64,000 nt of DNA, from positions 122,985,484-123,049,483 of the forward strand of contig NC_092055.1 in assembly GCF_003086295.3 (NCBI RefSeq), given 5' to 3'. This DNA comes from Arachis hypogaea. Its lineage: Eukaryota > Streptophyta > Magnoliopsida > Fabales > Fabaceae. The position numbers were made by a program, and so were the translations under genes. The number at the start of each line of letters is the position of its first letter. Position 1 is the first letter of the stretch. Of this stretch, positions 22,863 to 35,994 are shown piece by piece. Below the pieces are notes generated by a model. That model made no database searches, was not told the DNA's origin, and worked only from the letters and a program-made list of their open reading frames with translations.

Positions 22863-23012
22863 ATGGTATTTGAATTCGACCTTAATACGGTACCTATGGT
22901 AGAAGGTGCTGAAGAATTTGAACAACAGACGGACTCACCCGATGAGGTTGTTGTCAGTCAACCAATTTTCGAGAATATGGAAAAGCACACTAATTTTGAT
23001 GAGATATGGTAA
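22863..23012 (+). CDS. Conserved 49-residue acidic ORF (copy 1)
   Basis: A small acidic ORF beginning MVFEFDLNTVPMVEGAEEF and ending NFDEIW. The copy at 61549-61698 keeps the full frame despite substitutions and upstream indels. The FDLN start is reminiscent of N-termini of some FAR1-related proteins, so it may be the first exon of a lost MULE transposase. Function unknown. Confidence 0.35.
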   Translation: MVFEFDLNTVPMVEGAEEFEQQTDSPDEVVVSQPIFENMEKHTNFDEIW

Positions 23013-23282
23013 TAAATTGATTTAATTTTTTTTGTGTTTTTATGTGCATTTATAATTATTTTGTACTAACTAAGTTCATACACATAACATTCATAAGTTC
23101 ATATACATAACATCCATAATTACATACAACTAACATCTAAAAATTAAATTCATGTTTATTAGATATTACATTTATATACATACATATCATTTTTTAGTTA
23201 TTGCATAAGTAACTATAAAGTTAACACATATGTTTTTAAATTTTATCATAATTGAATTAAAAAAAATGTCAAATTCTTAAAT

Positions 23283-23553
23283 TAATGAGAAAATTCCACT
23301 CCCCTCTCCTACGAGATGCTAAAATGACACTCCCCTCCCCTCTATTTTATAAATTACATTCTCCTCCTTTCTAACTTTTAAAAAACCTCCTCTTTAATCC
23401 ATTTAAAACTTTTTGTGTTAACTAATGTTAACTTTATTTATTTTTTAAGAAAAAATAAATTATTTTTTGAAAAAATATCCATTAACAAAAATTTTATTTT
23501 TTATCATTAAATTTTGCCTACCAAAATACTCTTTAATAAATTATTCTTTTATT
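23283..23553. repeat. Copy-1-specific noncoding insertion
   Basis: About 270 bp beginning AAATTCCACTCCCCTCTCCT that is absent from the matching place in copy 2 (about 61980). Noncoding and AT-rich inside. Its class is unknown; probably a small transposon relic. Confidence 0.4.
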
Positions 23554-24294
23554 GATACACATAATATCCATAATTTCATATTAATAACATCCATAATTTT
23601 GTATTTATAATATTCATAATTTCATACATATGATGTCTACAATTTATAAATTTTTATAATTAATATTATCAAATTTTAAACTATACGTCTTATTGTATTT
23701 TTCACATTATCTCATGTGTGTACTAATAGGTCATGATTTTAATTATTTTAATATTTTTATTTAATATTCATATGTATGCTTATTTATTGATTTTAATATG
23801 ACGAGTTAATAATTATTTTAAAAAATTATTTTTTAATTTTTTTTTATATGTTATTTTTTATTTTTTATTTTTTAATAGTCTATATGTAAAATATAAGTTG
23901 TATAGTAGAAATTGTTAAAAATTTTAATTTAACCTTTATAATTTTGGCAAAGAATTATTGTATTTTAATGGATAATAACGTGATTGAAGAATATTAGGGA
24001 TTTGATTTGGGAGAAATTGAAATTGATTTTGGAAAGAACATTAATGACTCAAAGCATGCAACAAAATGGTTAGTGATAAAGAGGATAAGTGATAAGAATG
24101 TGTATGTCACTTGCTAATCAAGAGAATAAAAATTTTTATATAATATTTTTATATTGTAATTATTTTTTGGCTACCTAGCATCTATAAATCTTATCTCATG
24201 CTAATCAATTCTCTAATCAAATTTTTTATAGTATCACTTTAAAAGGAAACATCCTGATAATAAATCTTTTCATTTAAGAAGTTCATTTAGAAAA

Positions 24295-24453
24295 TGAATC
24301 TTTTCAATTTTTTTTTTAACAATTGAGGGAGTAAAGTATGATTTTTAACCATTAATTTTATAGTAGGACTAAGAATAAATATAAAAAAATAATAAAAAAT
24401 TAGAGATTACACTTTACGCTCTTATTTTTTTTTGACAATTGAAAAAATTTATT
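24295..24453. repeat. Fold-back MITE-like inverted repeat
   Basis: The arms around TTTCAATTTTTTTTTTAACA (left) and TTTTGACAATTGAAAAAATT (right) pair imperfectly over about 60 bases. The central GTAAAGTATGATTTTT matches the element at 49-213. Confidence 0.45.
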
Positions 24454-25859
24454 CCCGTTAATTTATGCAATCTCGTGTCATTGATTTTTAAGTCTATATT
24501 TGAAATCAATGTTATTTTATGATCTGTGCATTGTCAATTTATTCTTTTAGTATTTAATAAGTTCAAATTATTATCATAATAAATGATGTGGATTAATTGC
24601 CACCATAAATCCGTATGAGTTTCGTAAAGAAATCAAAATAATTTTTAATTTATATATGAGCTGGAAATAAAAGTTAATCAAATGGTCAAAGATTGTAATG
24701 TTAAGATTTACGAGTTGTGAAACTAAAACAAAATTCTCTTTAATACATGTTAATATAAAGAAGCATGTAGATGAAATTAAGTTAAAAAGTTTGAAAAAGT
24801 CAAAGATAAAGTGTTATCAATAAATATGTATCAACTAAATCTTGTAATTTTTTTTACTGAATTAGAAATTATAAATTGTTAAGCTTAACAAGTGACATTT
24901 TCTCTTGTATATCATCGTAGGAGTAATATAAATAGATGGTTAGAATTAACAAAATATATGGTATTTTTATGAGTTAGAGTTGTTAAAGGGTAGATTATAA
25001 GGTTTTTTTATATGTATTGTATTTTTATATTTGTTTTATTAGCCACTCTTTTAGCTAGGTTACGAAAATTAGTCTTATATTTTTGGTATCTACTCTGTGT
25101 TTTTTAAATTGAGCGTTTATATCATTTAGTTTAGTATCAATAAATAATATGAATGTAATTGGAAGTGGAATTTGACTTTGAATGGAGTATTATAATTTAG
25201 GTGTTTGCTACGGTATGATAATAAATTCACACGTACCGATACGTTTAAAATATGGATAAATAGTAATAAATTATGTGGTATTTTTTTTTACATCAGTATT
25301 TAATTTTTTTTAAATATATATTATATCAGCACTTTTACTAATATATCTCTTTAATTAAATAAAAATAAAAATATATTTTTTATTTAATTTTATAAAAAGT
25401 CTTAAACATCCTTATTTTATTTGATTAGACAAAAATACCCTTTTAAATTAATCAAATTTTAGAATTCAATTAATCCTAATTTTATAGTTTCAATTAATTT
25501 AAACAACAAAATAAAAACATATAAAAAAAAAACAAAAATCAATTGTTCTTCGTCTTCTCCAATTCCCCTAATCATTCATCCCCTCTCTGAAGCAAAGCAA
25601 AACATATCAAAAAAATAAAAAATCAATATGTTCTTCATCTTCTCCTAATATCATTCGTGCCCCCTTCCCCTCTGAAGCACACCAAAACGGCAAAACCCTA
25701 GCAATAATTGACTGCATTGATCTCGGTAGCTAGCTACCCACGGAATTTAAAGAACCTAAAGGAGAAGGAAGGCTAAACCACTCAACTCGGCAAACACTGT
25801 GTCTTTCTCCTCTATGGAAGTTCTTTGAATGCCCTTTCGCCCTCCATCGTTGAGCCCCG
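24454..25859. other. AT-rich intergenic sequence
   Basis: No gene seen. From about 25540 the composition changes to a C-rich, leader-like sequence running into the chimeric STICHEL-like fragment. Confidence 0.5.
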
Positions 25860-27647
25860 TTGCCCTCCATCGTCGAGCCTCGTCCAATCGTCGTCGTCCA
25901 GCGCCTCTCCCTTTCTGGCGCCTCTCCCAGTGTGTCTGGTTCTGCCACTCAACAAACTTATTCCCATATGCCCAACAAGAGTAGAATGAATGAAAGGCAG
26001 ATATTGAGTAAAAACCATAAAGGTATTGAAGAGATGTGGTTAGAGGTTCTTGAGAGGATTCAAGTTACTGGACTGAGAGAATTTTTTTATAAAGAAGGCA
26101 AGCTGATCTCTGTCAGTTTTGGGGCAGGTAAACATCAATTTCTCGCTGTTTATTTTTGCATGTTGCTTTGTGAAGAATTAGGTAAACTGGTTTATGTACT
26201 TGATTACACTTAATGTTAGTCAATTGAAGGGCCTTGTAGCAAAATGCATTGAAAACTTGCTTTTGGGTTCGTCATAAAGTTAATAGTGATTTTTAATCCA
26301 GTTATGCAGCTTTTTATTTGCTTTCATAAGTAGCTTTCTTTTTTGTTTAATGTGTTGATATTGTTGTTATTATTATGGTAGGTTGCTTATGTGTCTCCAT
26401 CCTGTTTTTGTTGTTTGTATTGACAATTAGTTACCATTTATCTAATGATAGAGGATGCAATATTGTGCAGCTCCAACTGTGCAGCTAATGTTTAGTTCTC
26501 AAATGACAAAATCTACGGCTGAGAAGTTCACAGGTCACATTTTACAAGCATTTGAATTTGTCCTCGGAACATCTGTAACGATAGAAATTAGATGCGAGTC
26601 AACTAGAGATGCAGGCTCAGCTGTTCAACTTCCTCTTACATTGCCTGCTACTGATGATAGTTCATCACACATTAGAGAATTAAGTGGTGTCAATGTCGGT
26701 GTCGCTCGAGCTCATCCAAGGGGTGAAATTATAGAAGAAGCAGCTTCTCCATCAGAGCACAAGAATGATGCACAGCAAGTTGATGCTCATGCAACATCTT
26801 ACAGAAGTGTAGAAGGTTCAAGTATAGGGCAAGCATCAGCTTCCCAAAGAAATCCAATAGTTAAGTCTCACTTGGACTGCAGAAAGCTTAGGGAACAAGG
26901 TCAAAGTAAAAGTATTGTAAAAAGTAAGGTATCTCTTGCTCATGTAATCCAGCAGGCAAAAAGCCAGCGAAGTGGGTGGTCGAAATGCAAAGTAGTTTCT
27001 ATTGCTGAAACGCTTGAACTAGAGAATCTGTATGTTGCTTCTTTATTCATTTTCTTTCGATGTGTACACTTCGTAATTCAAGGATGGTAGCTTGCTTAGA
27101 ATCTCCATTAGCCTGGGTACTAGTAGTGTTTTTCTGTTTCGGTAAACTAGTAGTGTCTCTTTTGTAACTGCCTATTGATTCTAAAATTCTTACTCTGCAG
27201 AAAACTGGAACCAAGATCAAGGAGCTTACTTTGCTGGAAAGCATCAAGAGCAACCCGTCAGAAGGTAATCATATTTTGCATGATCTAAACTTAATGTTAG
27301 AATTCATACATGAACCTTTTTCCTTTGAAGTAAATAAAAATAATAATATTTTATCCACCATCAAGAATATATTCAAACTTTTCAGGCAAGACTATTAACT
27401 AGAAATACAGCAGTGTTAATGCATATGTTTGTAGTTTTTATGCTTCAGCTTCATATATTGTGATTGTGTTGGTGAAATTGCATATTTTTATATTTTGTTT
27501 TGCATTTGCTTTGATTACTATACACATTATTGATTTATTTGATTGCATTGGCAGTTGTCCCGCTTGAAAATTCGAACCCGAAAACCAAGAGCATTGCTGA
27601 AGTTAGTCTCATATGGGAGATGTCTCTCTTCAAAATCTCCAAGATAG
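25860..27647 (+). pseudogene. STICHEL-like gene, 3' fragment (four exons)
   Basis: Four exons with perfect GT-AG joins and conserved phase: 25860-26127, 26471-27029, 27201-27264, 27555-27647 (327 codons). They encode the C-terminal end of a STICHEL-like protein: GIEEMWLEVLERIQVTGLRE, VQLMFSSQMTKSTAEKF, KVSLAHVIQQAKSQRSGWS, LEPRSRSLLCWKAS and a basic end LSRLKIRTRKPRALL. STICHEL proteins resemble the bacterial DNA polymerase III gamma/tau subunit and regulate trichome branching in Arabidopsis. Family members exceed 1000 residues; the clamp-loader ATPase domain is absent, so the copy is 5'-truncated. The first about 30 codons do not look like STICHEL, so this may be a chimeric gene. No stop or frameshift is visible, so expression remains possible. 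Confidence 0.7.
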
Positions 27648-29040
27648 TTTTGGGAATCTCTCAGAGGATCCATCCCACTGCCATTGTAATTTCTATTTGC
27701 CTGTATTTAGGTTGGTTTTTTTTCATCCTCATGTTATAGGGTCCAATTTCATAAGGCCAATCTTTATTTCCATTTAGTCTAATAAAAAGCATGTAGTTAT
27801 ATATCTAATGAAGAAAAATTAGGAATGTAGTTGATGTAGTTATTCCATTTTAGCGATAAGATGTTGTATATTTTTCCTTCCAGGCATAAATTTGATGAGA
27901 AATTTAAATTTAGGTTCAATTCAAAATTTCATTAACTACTGTGGCAGTATCTTTTGTTGGAGCTCTATTAACTGGTCTCAATTATTGCTTTGGTTGTTCT
28001 GTTGAACAGAAAATGTAAGCAAGAACTTGTCTTATTTCAAGACAAATCTGTGAGTTCAGTCTTGTATCTTGAACCCATTTTTGTTAATTTGGTTTTATAT
28101 CATATTGAGTAATGATAGAGGACTATAAAAGCGTGCATATAAACAGTAGAGTTAGATGACTCAAAATTACCCACTGAGTTTTTTACCCACTGAGTTTTTT
28201 TCAGAATCTATACTCCCCTTTTATAAGATTGAACATGACTCAGAATTAGATGAACAAAATCAAAGAGTTATATTTATTACATAAGAACAAAAAATAGTAA
28301 CATGTAACTCGATACATTAAAACAAAAATGAACCTTTCATCTACTACACCCTGCTGCCTTAATCTACAAAATATATCTTGACAATTCAAGTCAAGAATAC
28401 CAAAATTTGTGCTACCGATGAAACACTAACAGAATACAAGATATTCAATTACAAAATTTTAAAATGGAAGTGATGAATGATTGGGCTTAAATGTTAATCA
28501 TCGCTGGGCGATTTGTTTCCTTTGGTCTGATAAACTTGGAAAGCACCTTCACATCACAAATCCAATGGAAGAATCAAGAGGTAACTACTGAAAATATGAC
28601 ATGAAGTCGGTCAGCAGGCGAGTCGTAGGAGCTACACAAATATAGCAATTGAGAGATCTTATATGCACTACTTAGTAGTTAGTATACACTTCTATTATAT
28701 ACCTATTAAAAGTGATTGATAAAAAGTGAGAGAAGATAAAAAAAATTCCTCTTTTATATCATAAACGAAAGGTGTACAAGAAAGGTGCACAATAAAAGTG
28801 GTACATTTCTCTATTGACAAAGTATTAATGAGTGCCATATAGCAGTAGTAGTTGATAACATCAACATTCAAGCCCTGAGATGACCAAGACAAGCACTAAT
28901 GATCTTATGATTAAAAAGGGAAAGTCAATTTATATATATCTGTAGATAAATAAGTTATTATAGCTTCATGCATCACTTAACAATAGTCCAACTGAGGGAC
29001 TTACTTTAAAGATGTTGCTATGAAGGTTTCAGATATCCTG
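27648..29040. other. Intergenic region between convergent fragments
   Basis: Probable 3' flanks of both truncated genes. Near 28490-28550 (-) an exon-like piece reads VLSKFIRPKETNRPAMINI then stop after an AAG/GTG context; I do not recognise it. Confidence 0.4.
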
Positions 29041-29677
29041 CTAATCCATCTCCTTAAGAATAACATATTTGCCAGCAGAATCTGTTGTGTGAAGCACTGC
29101 CACCTCGCCTTCACCAAAATGGCCCTTCTGAAGCTTCAGATATCTAAAATAGAAAAATATACCGAAAAAACATATAAACAAGCATAATAGAACTAAAGGA
29201 AAAAGAATTTTGGAAGATAAATTTGCTAATGACTTACTTGTACCGGTTGAATAAACTGACACCAAACAGAATAGTGCAGAGACCGAGTCCTTTCACCCAT
29301 GTAAATTTATCATAAAAGTACAATACCGCAACCTACACATAAACAGCATATAATAAGAAAGCGCAAGTAAATCTACAATCAGCAACCGCAACACTAAGAA
29401 ACCTCTATCCTATTCGAACATAACGTGCAACAGTTATAAAAAATATAGTACTAAATTAATTCATATACTGAAGCAATGTAATCTTGACAAAATGATACCG
29501 AAAGGATCTGGTAATAAACATACAAGATTAAGAGGAACCACTGGATATTCATATCAAAAGATAAGAACAATATCGAATCATAGTTCATACCAATATGGTG
29601 ACGGCCTCCTTGACTATCCCTGCTATTGTGACTGTGGCTGCACCGGTTACTGAGACCAAAAAATATTTGGTTAACAC
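29041..29677 (-). pseudogene. Sugar-phosphate/phosphate translocator-like gene, last three exons
   Basis: Three minus-strand exons (29591-29677, 29238-29332, 29041-29143) join with GT-AG introns in conserved phase to give 94 codons and a stop. They encode FLVSVTGAATVTIAGIVKEA, then FYDKFTWVKGLGLCTILFGV, and the tail YLKLQKGHFGEGEVAV ending KYVILKEMD. This matches the last two membrane helices and cytosolic tail of plant drug/metabolite-superfamily translocators of the At1g06470 type, which carry phosphorylated sugars or nucleotide sugars across organelle membranes. The first two thirds of the roughly 400-residue protein are missing, so it is a truncated copy. It lies tail-to-tail with the STICHEL-like fragment. 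Confidence 0.65.
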
Positions 29678-30381
29678 CTGGAACAAGAAAAAATATCATA
29701 TAGTTGCCTGTTGAGACTATAAGTTTTAAGCAGAAGAGAAAGAAAAGAGAAGAAGAAAGATTATTAAAAAATATGGACGTATTAGTCTAATAGAACATGA
29801 TGTGTTTACAAGAGAGGAATACTATCTCTATTTATAATGAAGTGAAATCCTAATCCTAATTAAGGATTAAGGAAATGAGTGACATAATCAATCAGAAACC
29901 AAGAATTTATCAATGGAATTAAGAGTTATGAATTCATCAAAGCAAGGCAGCAACTAGAGTTTAGTGGGCACTCTAATATTAATTTTAGATCAAGACTATA
30001 CTCTAAGAAAATGCATGAAATGCCACTTTGATTCTAGACATATTATGTTTCAATACAAGGTTAAGGGGTCAATGCTTCATCCATCCTTCCAGCCTAAACA
30101 ACTTCTACTTATGTGAGGTATACCACATATAAGAACCATTCCCAACCCAAGAAAAATGTGAACTTCTAAGTTTAAGTTAAGCAATCATTATTTCAGGCAT
30201 TCAATAAGCCCAACAACACATGAAGTCAGTATTTTGTATTAACAACTTCTGGAGAGGCAGCAGCTATGTATGAGCGTGAGAATCCATCAACCCAGTTAAA
30301 TAGTTTTCAGTAAGTAGCAGAACAAGAAAATTACAAATACAAGAAATAGAAAGCCTAAGATCATTATGAAACTATACTTAC

Positions 30382-30486
30382 TTTTAAATCATGTGAAAGT
30401 TTTAAATTTTCTTCAAGATCGCTTTTTCTTTTGGCCAACTTATTAGATGCAGCTGTGATGGCTTCATTTTGCTTGTCATCGACTGC
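30382..30486 (-). pseudogene. Isolated coiled-coil exon of an unknown gene
   Basis: A 105-nt segment with a good acceptor (TTTATTAG) and donor (GTAAGTATAG) on the minus strand. It encodes 35 charged helical residues (NEAITAASNKLAKRKSDLEE). I cannot name the gene. No flanking exons that continue it are visible. Confidence 0.4.
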
Positions 30487-31112
30487 CTAATAAACAAAAA
30501 ATATGTGAATTTGGGAATTGTAGTTTAACAAACTACTGAAAGATAACCATAAATAACAAAGACATCAATAGTGATTTACTGAGTGAAACATAATAGATTA
30601 GTGAAAGACACATATATGAGCTGAGTAACTTTACCTTTTTTCCCTGATCAGGCAGCATATTCAAAATTGAGCATAAATGAACTTTTAATTATTTAAACAA
30701 AAGCTGCATCAACCAGCCCTTTCTCTCGGGTATAATCCAAATCACTCGAACTCTCACTTCCACTTCAAAATTCCAGAAAAAAGGGAAAACTCCACTTGCA
30801 CTAGAACTCCCACATCAAGAGGGAATGATCAAAATGCAAAGAAATATCCCTTAGAGCTAATAAATAAATAAGATAAAACAAAAGTAATAGAAAAAATCTT
30901 CACTTCAAATCCCAACAGAGCTCAATTCATATATCAAAGATACTAATATTAGCTAATATGTATTGATTCTGAATCTATCTAATTATGATCAAATCAATCA
31001 TAATGTCAAAATGGCATAATAATAAGCACCACTAGCGGAAAAATCATAAAACATAGAAGTAATAATGATGGTCAAGAAAACCCAACCTTAAAAATAATAA
31101 TACTTATATCTC

Positions 31113-31270
31113 TAGTCAAATGGAGACATTAAATAATCTGGCAAACAAATACCAACACAAACGTAAACAAAATATAATGTCGTATGTCATTAGACAGTTC
31201 ATATGCCCACAAGAAAATAATAAAAACAAAAATAATAAAAAATATCCTATGTTGTAAATCTAATCCTGTG
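31113..31270 (+). repeat. Left terminal inverted repeat of the MULE
   Basis: 158 bp matching the reverse complement of 44276-44433 with seven mismatches. It ends about 110 bases before the stop codon of the transposase gene. Confidence 0.9.
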
Positions 31271-31377
31271 GAACCAGCCCTAATTTTTATAAATTGATAG
31301 CACAAGCACTTGAAAGGGAGATATAATCAGCAATTTTAACATGCATAAATTAAAAATATAATATATAGATTATAACT

Positions 31378-34300
31378 CTATGGCTTTTTGTTGTTGATGA
31401 CATCATTCAAAAGTCCAGCCCATGTATTGCTATCACTGGGTCCACTAGAATACGACGAGACATGAGAAAACTGAGGATATGATGTAATTCCGGCAGTAGA
31501 AGGATATTGGTTGAAGTACGCCATGCCATTTGGAACAGGATGAAAAGGAATAGGGAGGACTCCACCATAAGGTTGATAAGGAAGGACCACTGGATAATGA
31601 TGCATAGGATATTGTGGCAATCCTGGTATTTTGGTTGTGGATGCATCTGGAACTTCGGTCACTTCTATTCCTAATGTGTTGGTCTTATCTTTTAATGTCT
31701 CTTGAGTTAGAGTGATTTCTTCGGTCTAAACATAAATCATAATTTTTAAATAATTACGATACAGAATTTAAAAAAAATAAATAAAGAAACTAGTCAGACA
31801 AGCGAGAGTCGAGTAAGAATTTTCTCAAAGTGTTGGCCTCACTCACCCTTAAACTCTCAGTTGCACTTATGGTATTGGATTAAAATAATTTAAATTCAAA
31901 TTAAGACTTTAATTTTCCTTCTTGAATTATCTAATATAAATTATTAGATATGCGAAATGTTACCTTCTGTCGACTTTTTTTTGCCATTTGCTCTAATCTT
32001 CGGTGTCTCTGTCAATTTAGATACAGACTTTTTGCTTCCACAACCCTTGAATTTTTTGTAATAGAATAATAAGAAACAATATAAGCACTACGAGAATAAT
32101 ATGTTGCAAATTTGAATTGAAATGACAATAAATTTGATAGATGGTATAACATGGACAAGTGCTTACTTTAAAATTATTGTTATTGTGCACGAGTGTATTT
32201 TCTACTGATTTTGTGTTCTAAACGGGAGTCTGTTTATTGGCATCACATTCTTCAACCTGCTAAAAAATTTTTAAAAATTGCTCAAAATATAGCATTATTT
32301 AATAGTTCTACGAAAGACACTAAAATAATAGGTAAGCATAAAGTATATCCTTAAGCAAGGCATTATATTAATACCATTGGTTCATCTTCAGCATTTGAGT
32401 ATTCGGCGGGGGAGTCCTCCTTGGCGAGTAATGGACATGTCCTAAGGAAATGCCTGCTTGACTTACAATGCGAACATCTTTGCCTCTTTTGGCCTTTTGG
32501 AACCTTTCTTGGAGCCCTTTTTGACTTCACAATAGCTGGATCACCTATTAGCGCTGACGTGGGGGAAAGCCTCGCTTGTGCATCACCTTTATTTTGCACC
32601 TTCGAAATTAGCTTAAGTAACTCACCTGAGATTTTCTTATAGTCGGCTGAATTTTTGGAAGAAATATCACAAAGCTTCCAACAAATAGATGCCATTGCAC
32701 CGCATCTAAGTGTGGACACTATATCATCAGCAGTGTCTTGCTCGCCAATTGAGCATATAAAACCACTCTTTGCATCTCTTGTCCATCTTTTCAGGATAAG
32801 AGATGTAGGGATGCATTTTGCATTGCGATGCTTCAAGACCCCAAAGATGTGGGAACACGGTAATTCATGAGTCTCAAATAGCCTGCACTCACACGCAAAT
32901 AGGTCCTTGTCTTTATTGTAAGATACTTTAAATTTCCATTGCTGATTAAAATACTCACTCGTGTTGTACTCAACAATGTCTCCACTGTTTGGGCATTCAG
33001 TCACATTTAAGGCACCTGCTGCTTCTATCTCATCTTTCACAAGTTTGAAAATATTTCTAGTATAAAGTTCAGCAGCTTGTTTCTCAAAACTTTTCAAGCA
33101 CGTAGTCAAAACAGGAAACTTATAAAAGGTTTTAAAGTCAGCAGTAAGATGGTTGTTTCGGTAATGCCTTAGTACTTCACTAAATTATGCATGAATTCAA
33201 GGAGACTGGTTTTACTGTCAACATAGTTCTTCAATAATGAATGAATTTCCTCACGCTGTGATGTAGTTCTTATGCGGCCAAAGAAGTGCTCCCTCAAATA
33301 TGCGGTAGCCCACTTCATTCTATCATTATAAATGCCCTGGACCCATTCATTCTCGGCAAGTCCGTATTTGGATATGATCTCGTTCCATCTCTGTTCAAAT
33401 ATTTGTACGGCAAACTGTCCATACAATAATACACTAAAATCGTCCCAAAAATGCTTGTTTTTTTATATTCTGTACCGCACTACGATGGAGATGCCATGCA
33501 CAAAGGTGGTGTGGTATACCAGGAAATACTTCTAAGATAGCCTCTCTCATAGCACGGTCTCCGTCTGTAACAATGCCTCCAGGTAGTTTTCCTGACATGA
33601 TTTCCGAAAATTCCTTCAGTGCCCACTTGAAAGTTTCGGACCTTTCATCTGAGAGCAGAGCGCATCCAAAGATAGTTGTCTGGCCATGGTGGTTGGTCCC
33701 TGAAAATATGACTAAGGGCTTGTTGTATACATTTTTCTTGTAAGTGGTGTCAAAAGCCAGTACATCGCCAAAACATTCGTAATCAACAATGCTTTCTCCA
33801 TCAGCCCACACCAAATTATCCAACCTACCATCCTTTAAGGTGAACTTTCCTAGAAATAATGGGTCACTGTCTGCCTTAGAAAATAGATAGGCCAACGCAG
33901 CAAATGCATCACCGTCTTTCACTTTGCCACGCCTAGTCTTACTAATGTGGTTATGTAAGTCTTTGCTGGTAAAACCCACTTTATCATATCCACCTTTTTG
34001 GGAAACCATGTAACCCATTATGTGGCAAGTTTTAATACCACATGCTCGTAAGCTGTCTGCTTGTGTTTTATCGGTCTCATCAAGCCTACGATTCACGGCA
34101 ATGAGATGTCTGTACTTAGGTGGACACAGTGGATGATTGTGTTCACTCTCAAAGACACTAACTTTCCACTTACCCGTTCTATAGTGACGAATGAATCAAA
34201 TCCTCGCCCTGTAGTTGACACGAGTAATTGCCTTATGCTCCCTTTGCCGATTGTCCCTTTTAAGGTGCTTCCAATGTCTTTCTCCTGCTTTATTACAAAC

Positions 34301-34609
34301 CAACTGTCTTGTATTAATGTTTCCATTAGCATCCACCGTCTTCAAGTCCTTTTGGGACACAAATCCATAGCACTTGGCATAAAATTCACAAACTTGATAT
34401 TCTGTATCAAACACCAGTTCCCATATGTCTTCAATGGTCAAATCAATTATCAACTTTTCAAAACCATCAGCATTAATTATATCTGCCTCTGCTTCATCTA
34501 CAGTTACATCTACCATATCATCACTTTCATCGGAACTGCACTCATACTCAACACTTAAATCCTCAGATTGATCACCATCCTTATACGACTCTTTGCCATC
34601 ATTCTCCAT
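31378..34609 (-). pseudogene. FAR1/MuDR-type transposase, disrupted
   Basis: Starts at ATG 34609 and spans five exons, with introns near 32374-32257, 32166-32048, 31963-31726. Domains in order: acidic leader; FAR1-type zinc finger (EYQVCEFYAKCYGF to about 34190); MULE transposase core with LAFDTTYKKNVY (first Asp) and IVTDGDRAM (second Asp); SWIM zinc finger with FACECRLFETHELPCSHIFG; a CCHC knuckle (CSHCKSSRHFLRTC); and a Pro/Tyr-rich tail ending LLNDVINNKKP. It would bind the inverted repeats and cut DNA. Breaks: in-frame TGA at 34196, frameshifts near 33440 and between 33169 and 33130, and TAG near 32217. Otherwise it is full length and collinear with FAR1-RELATED SEQUENCE proteins. Confidence 0.85.
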
Positions 34610-35360
34610 GACTGAACTTAAAATTTTAACAAGTTAGGTACTAACTAAATGCTAGGAGAATGGAATAGGCATAATGAACTAAACTTTTTTCTTATTAAAA
34701 TTATTAGTCAATCAAATTCTATGAAATCTAAGAGCTATTAGTGCATAAGAATGTTAAAACAGTTTTTAAAACTTAAAAAAATTATAATAAACATGTTTAT
34801 AACGAAGAATAATTTATTTTTTTAAATTCTTTAAAATTTTATAAAATATTTTAAAATAAAATAATTTATAAATAAAAAATTCATAATAAACATAAATATA
34901 ATAAATAAACTCTTTTATTTTTTAACTTTAAAATTTTACATATGTATCATAAAAATTTATTTTATCCTAAACATTATCATTAAAAATACTAAATTACCTA
35001 ACTCAAATTTTAGAGACTAATAGTTCAAATTTTAGAGACTAATGTGTGATTGATTTTTCCTTTTTTGCTCTCAATTTCCCATTAGTTTCTTATAAAGTTA
35101 ATTCCTTTATCATGTGTTTCCCAGTTACGGTTTAATACTTGTGTAACTGATTATTCTTTTCTTTTCTTTTTTCCTCCAAAAAATCCAGTTTTCTATGAAT
35201 ATGATTATGGAAAAGAGAAGCTTAACATCATTCAATTGTTACGAAATATGGCTTCGGGCAAAGATGAGACAAAGGTAGAATTCTGAAAATAAGGCAACAT
35301 TTCTTGTGAAATTGACTGTATTTGTTGTTGTTAATTACTTAGTTATCTTATGTAATAGTA

Positions 35361-35530
35361 CTGTGCAGGAGAAGATGGCAGAAACCGAATTTTTTATCAC
35401 CAGTGGTGAAGTCTCTAACAAGAGATGCAGAAGAGAGGAGGGAAGCAGTGGGACTGCTGCTAGAACTCTTTGATCTTCCTGCAGTTCGAGGGCAAATTGG
35501 AAGAATTCAAGGGTGCATTGTAATGTTAGA
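35361..35530 (+). pseudogene. U-box/ARM-repeat protein exon fragment, copy a
   Basis: After an AG acceptor (ACTGTGCAG) the sequence reads EKMAETEF, then in a shifted frame SLTRDAEERREAVGLLLELF and VRGQIGRIQGCIVML. This is typical of ARM-repeat exons of plant U-box E3 ligases of the PUB43/44 type. An extra T in the TTTTTT run (35390) shifts the frame. It lies inside the MULE, on the strand opposite the transposase. Confidence 0.55.
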
Positions 35531-35994
35531 ATGATCTTCCTGCTTGAGGTTGCCCTTATTGAGTTCTCTCTAATCATTCTTTCATTCATTATTAATTTTG
35601 GTGAAGCAATTTTGAGCTTGCAATATGATAATATCTTAGGTTGTATTGATAATTGAGGATAACATTTGTACAGTAGAGTGTATAAACCACTCAAGTTATT
35701 TATTTTGCAAATAAAAGTATCATCTTTTTCTCTTCTTATTCTTGTTTATGGCAACTTTTTCTTGCTTTTGTTGAACTTCAACTCTACAAATTGTACAAAT
35801 TAAATTTTCCAGAGAGAGAAGACAAGAATTCAACCATTCTCACAATGGCACCACTGAAGGATATCCTTAAATATGTTGGCTGGTTTATAGGTTTAGTAGT
35901 TGTACAGTTGTATTGTTTCTAGGGAATATAATAAAGCGACCAATTTTCTAGATTAGCAACATAATAAGCATAAAAGTATATCAAGCAATTAAAC

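Larger units (their letters stand above)
14770..24235 (+). repeat. Segmental duplication, copy 1
   Basis: This stretch matches 45170-62688 in the same order and orientation at roughly 95% in the parts I aligned by eye. Anchors include GTACATAAAGAATACGCAAA (14856) against 45260, GCATGGCCATGGGAGTTAGG (17294) against 53021, and CATCTATAAATCTTATCTCA (24178) against 62637. Copy 1 carries its own insertions: a Pack-MULE (15411-16592) and about 270 bp at 23283-23553. Confidence 0.9.
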
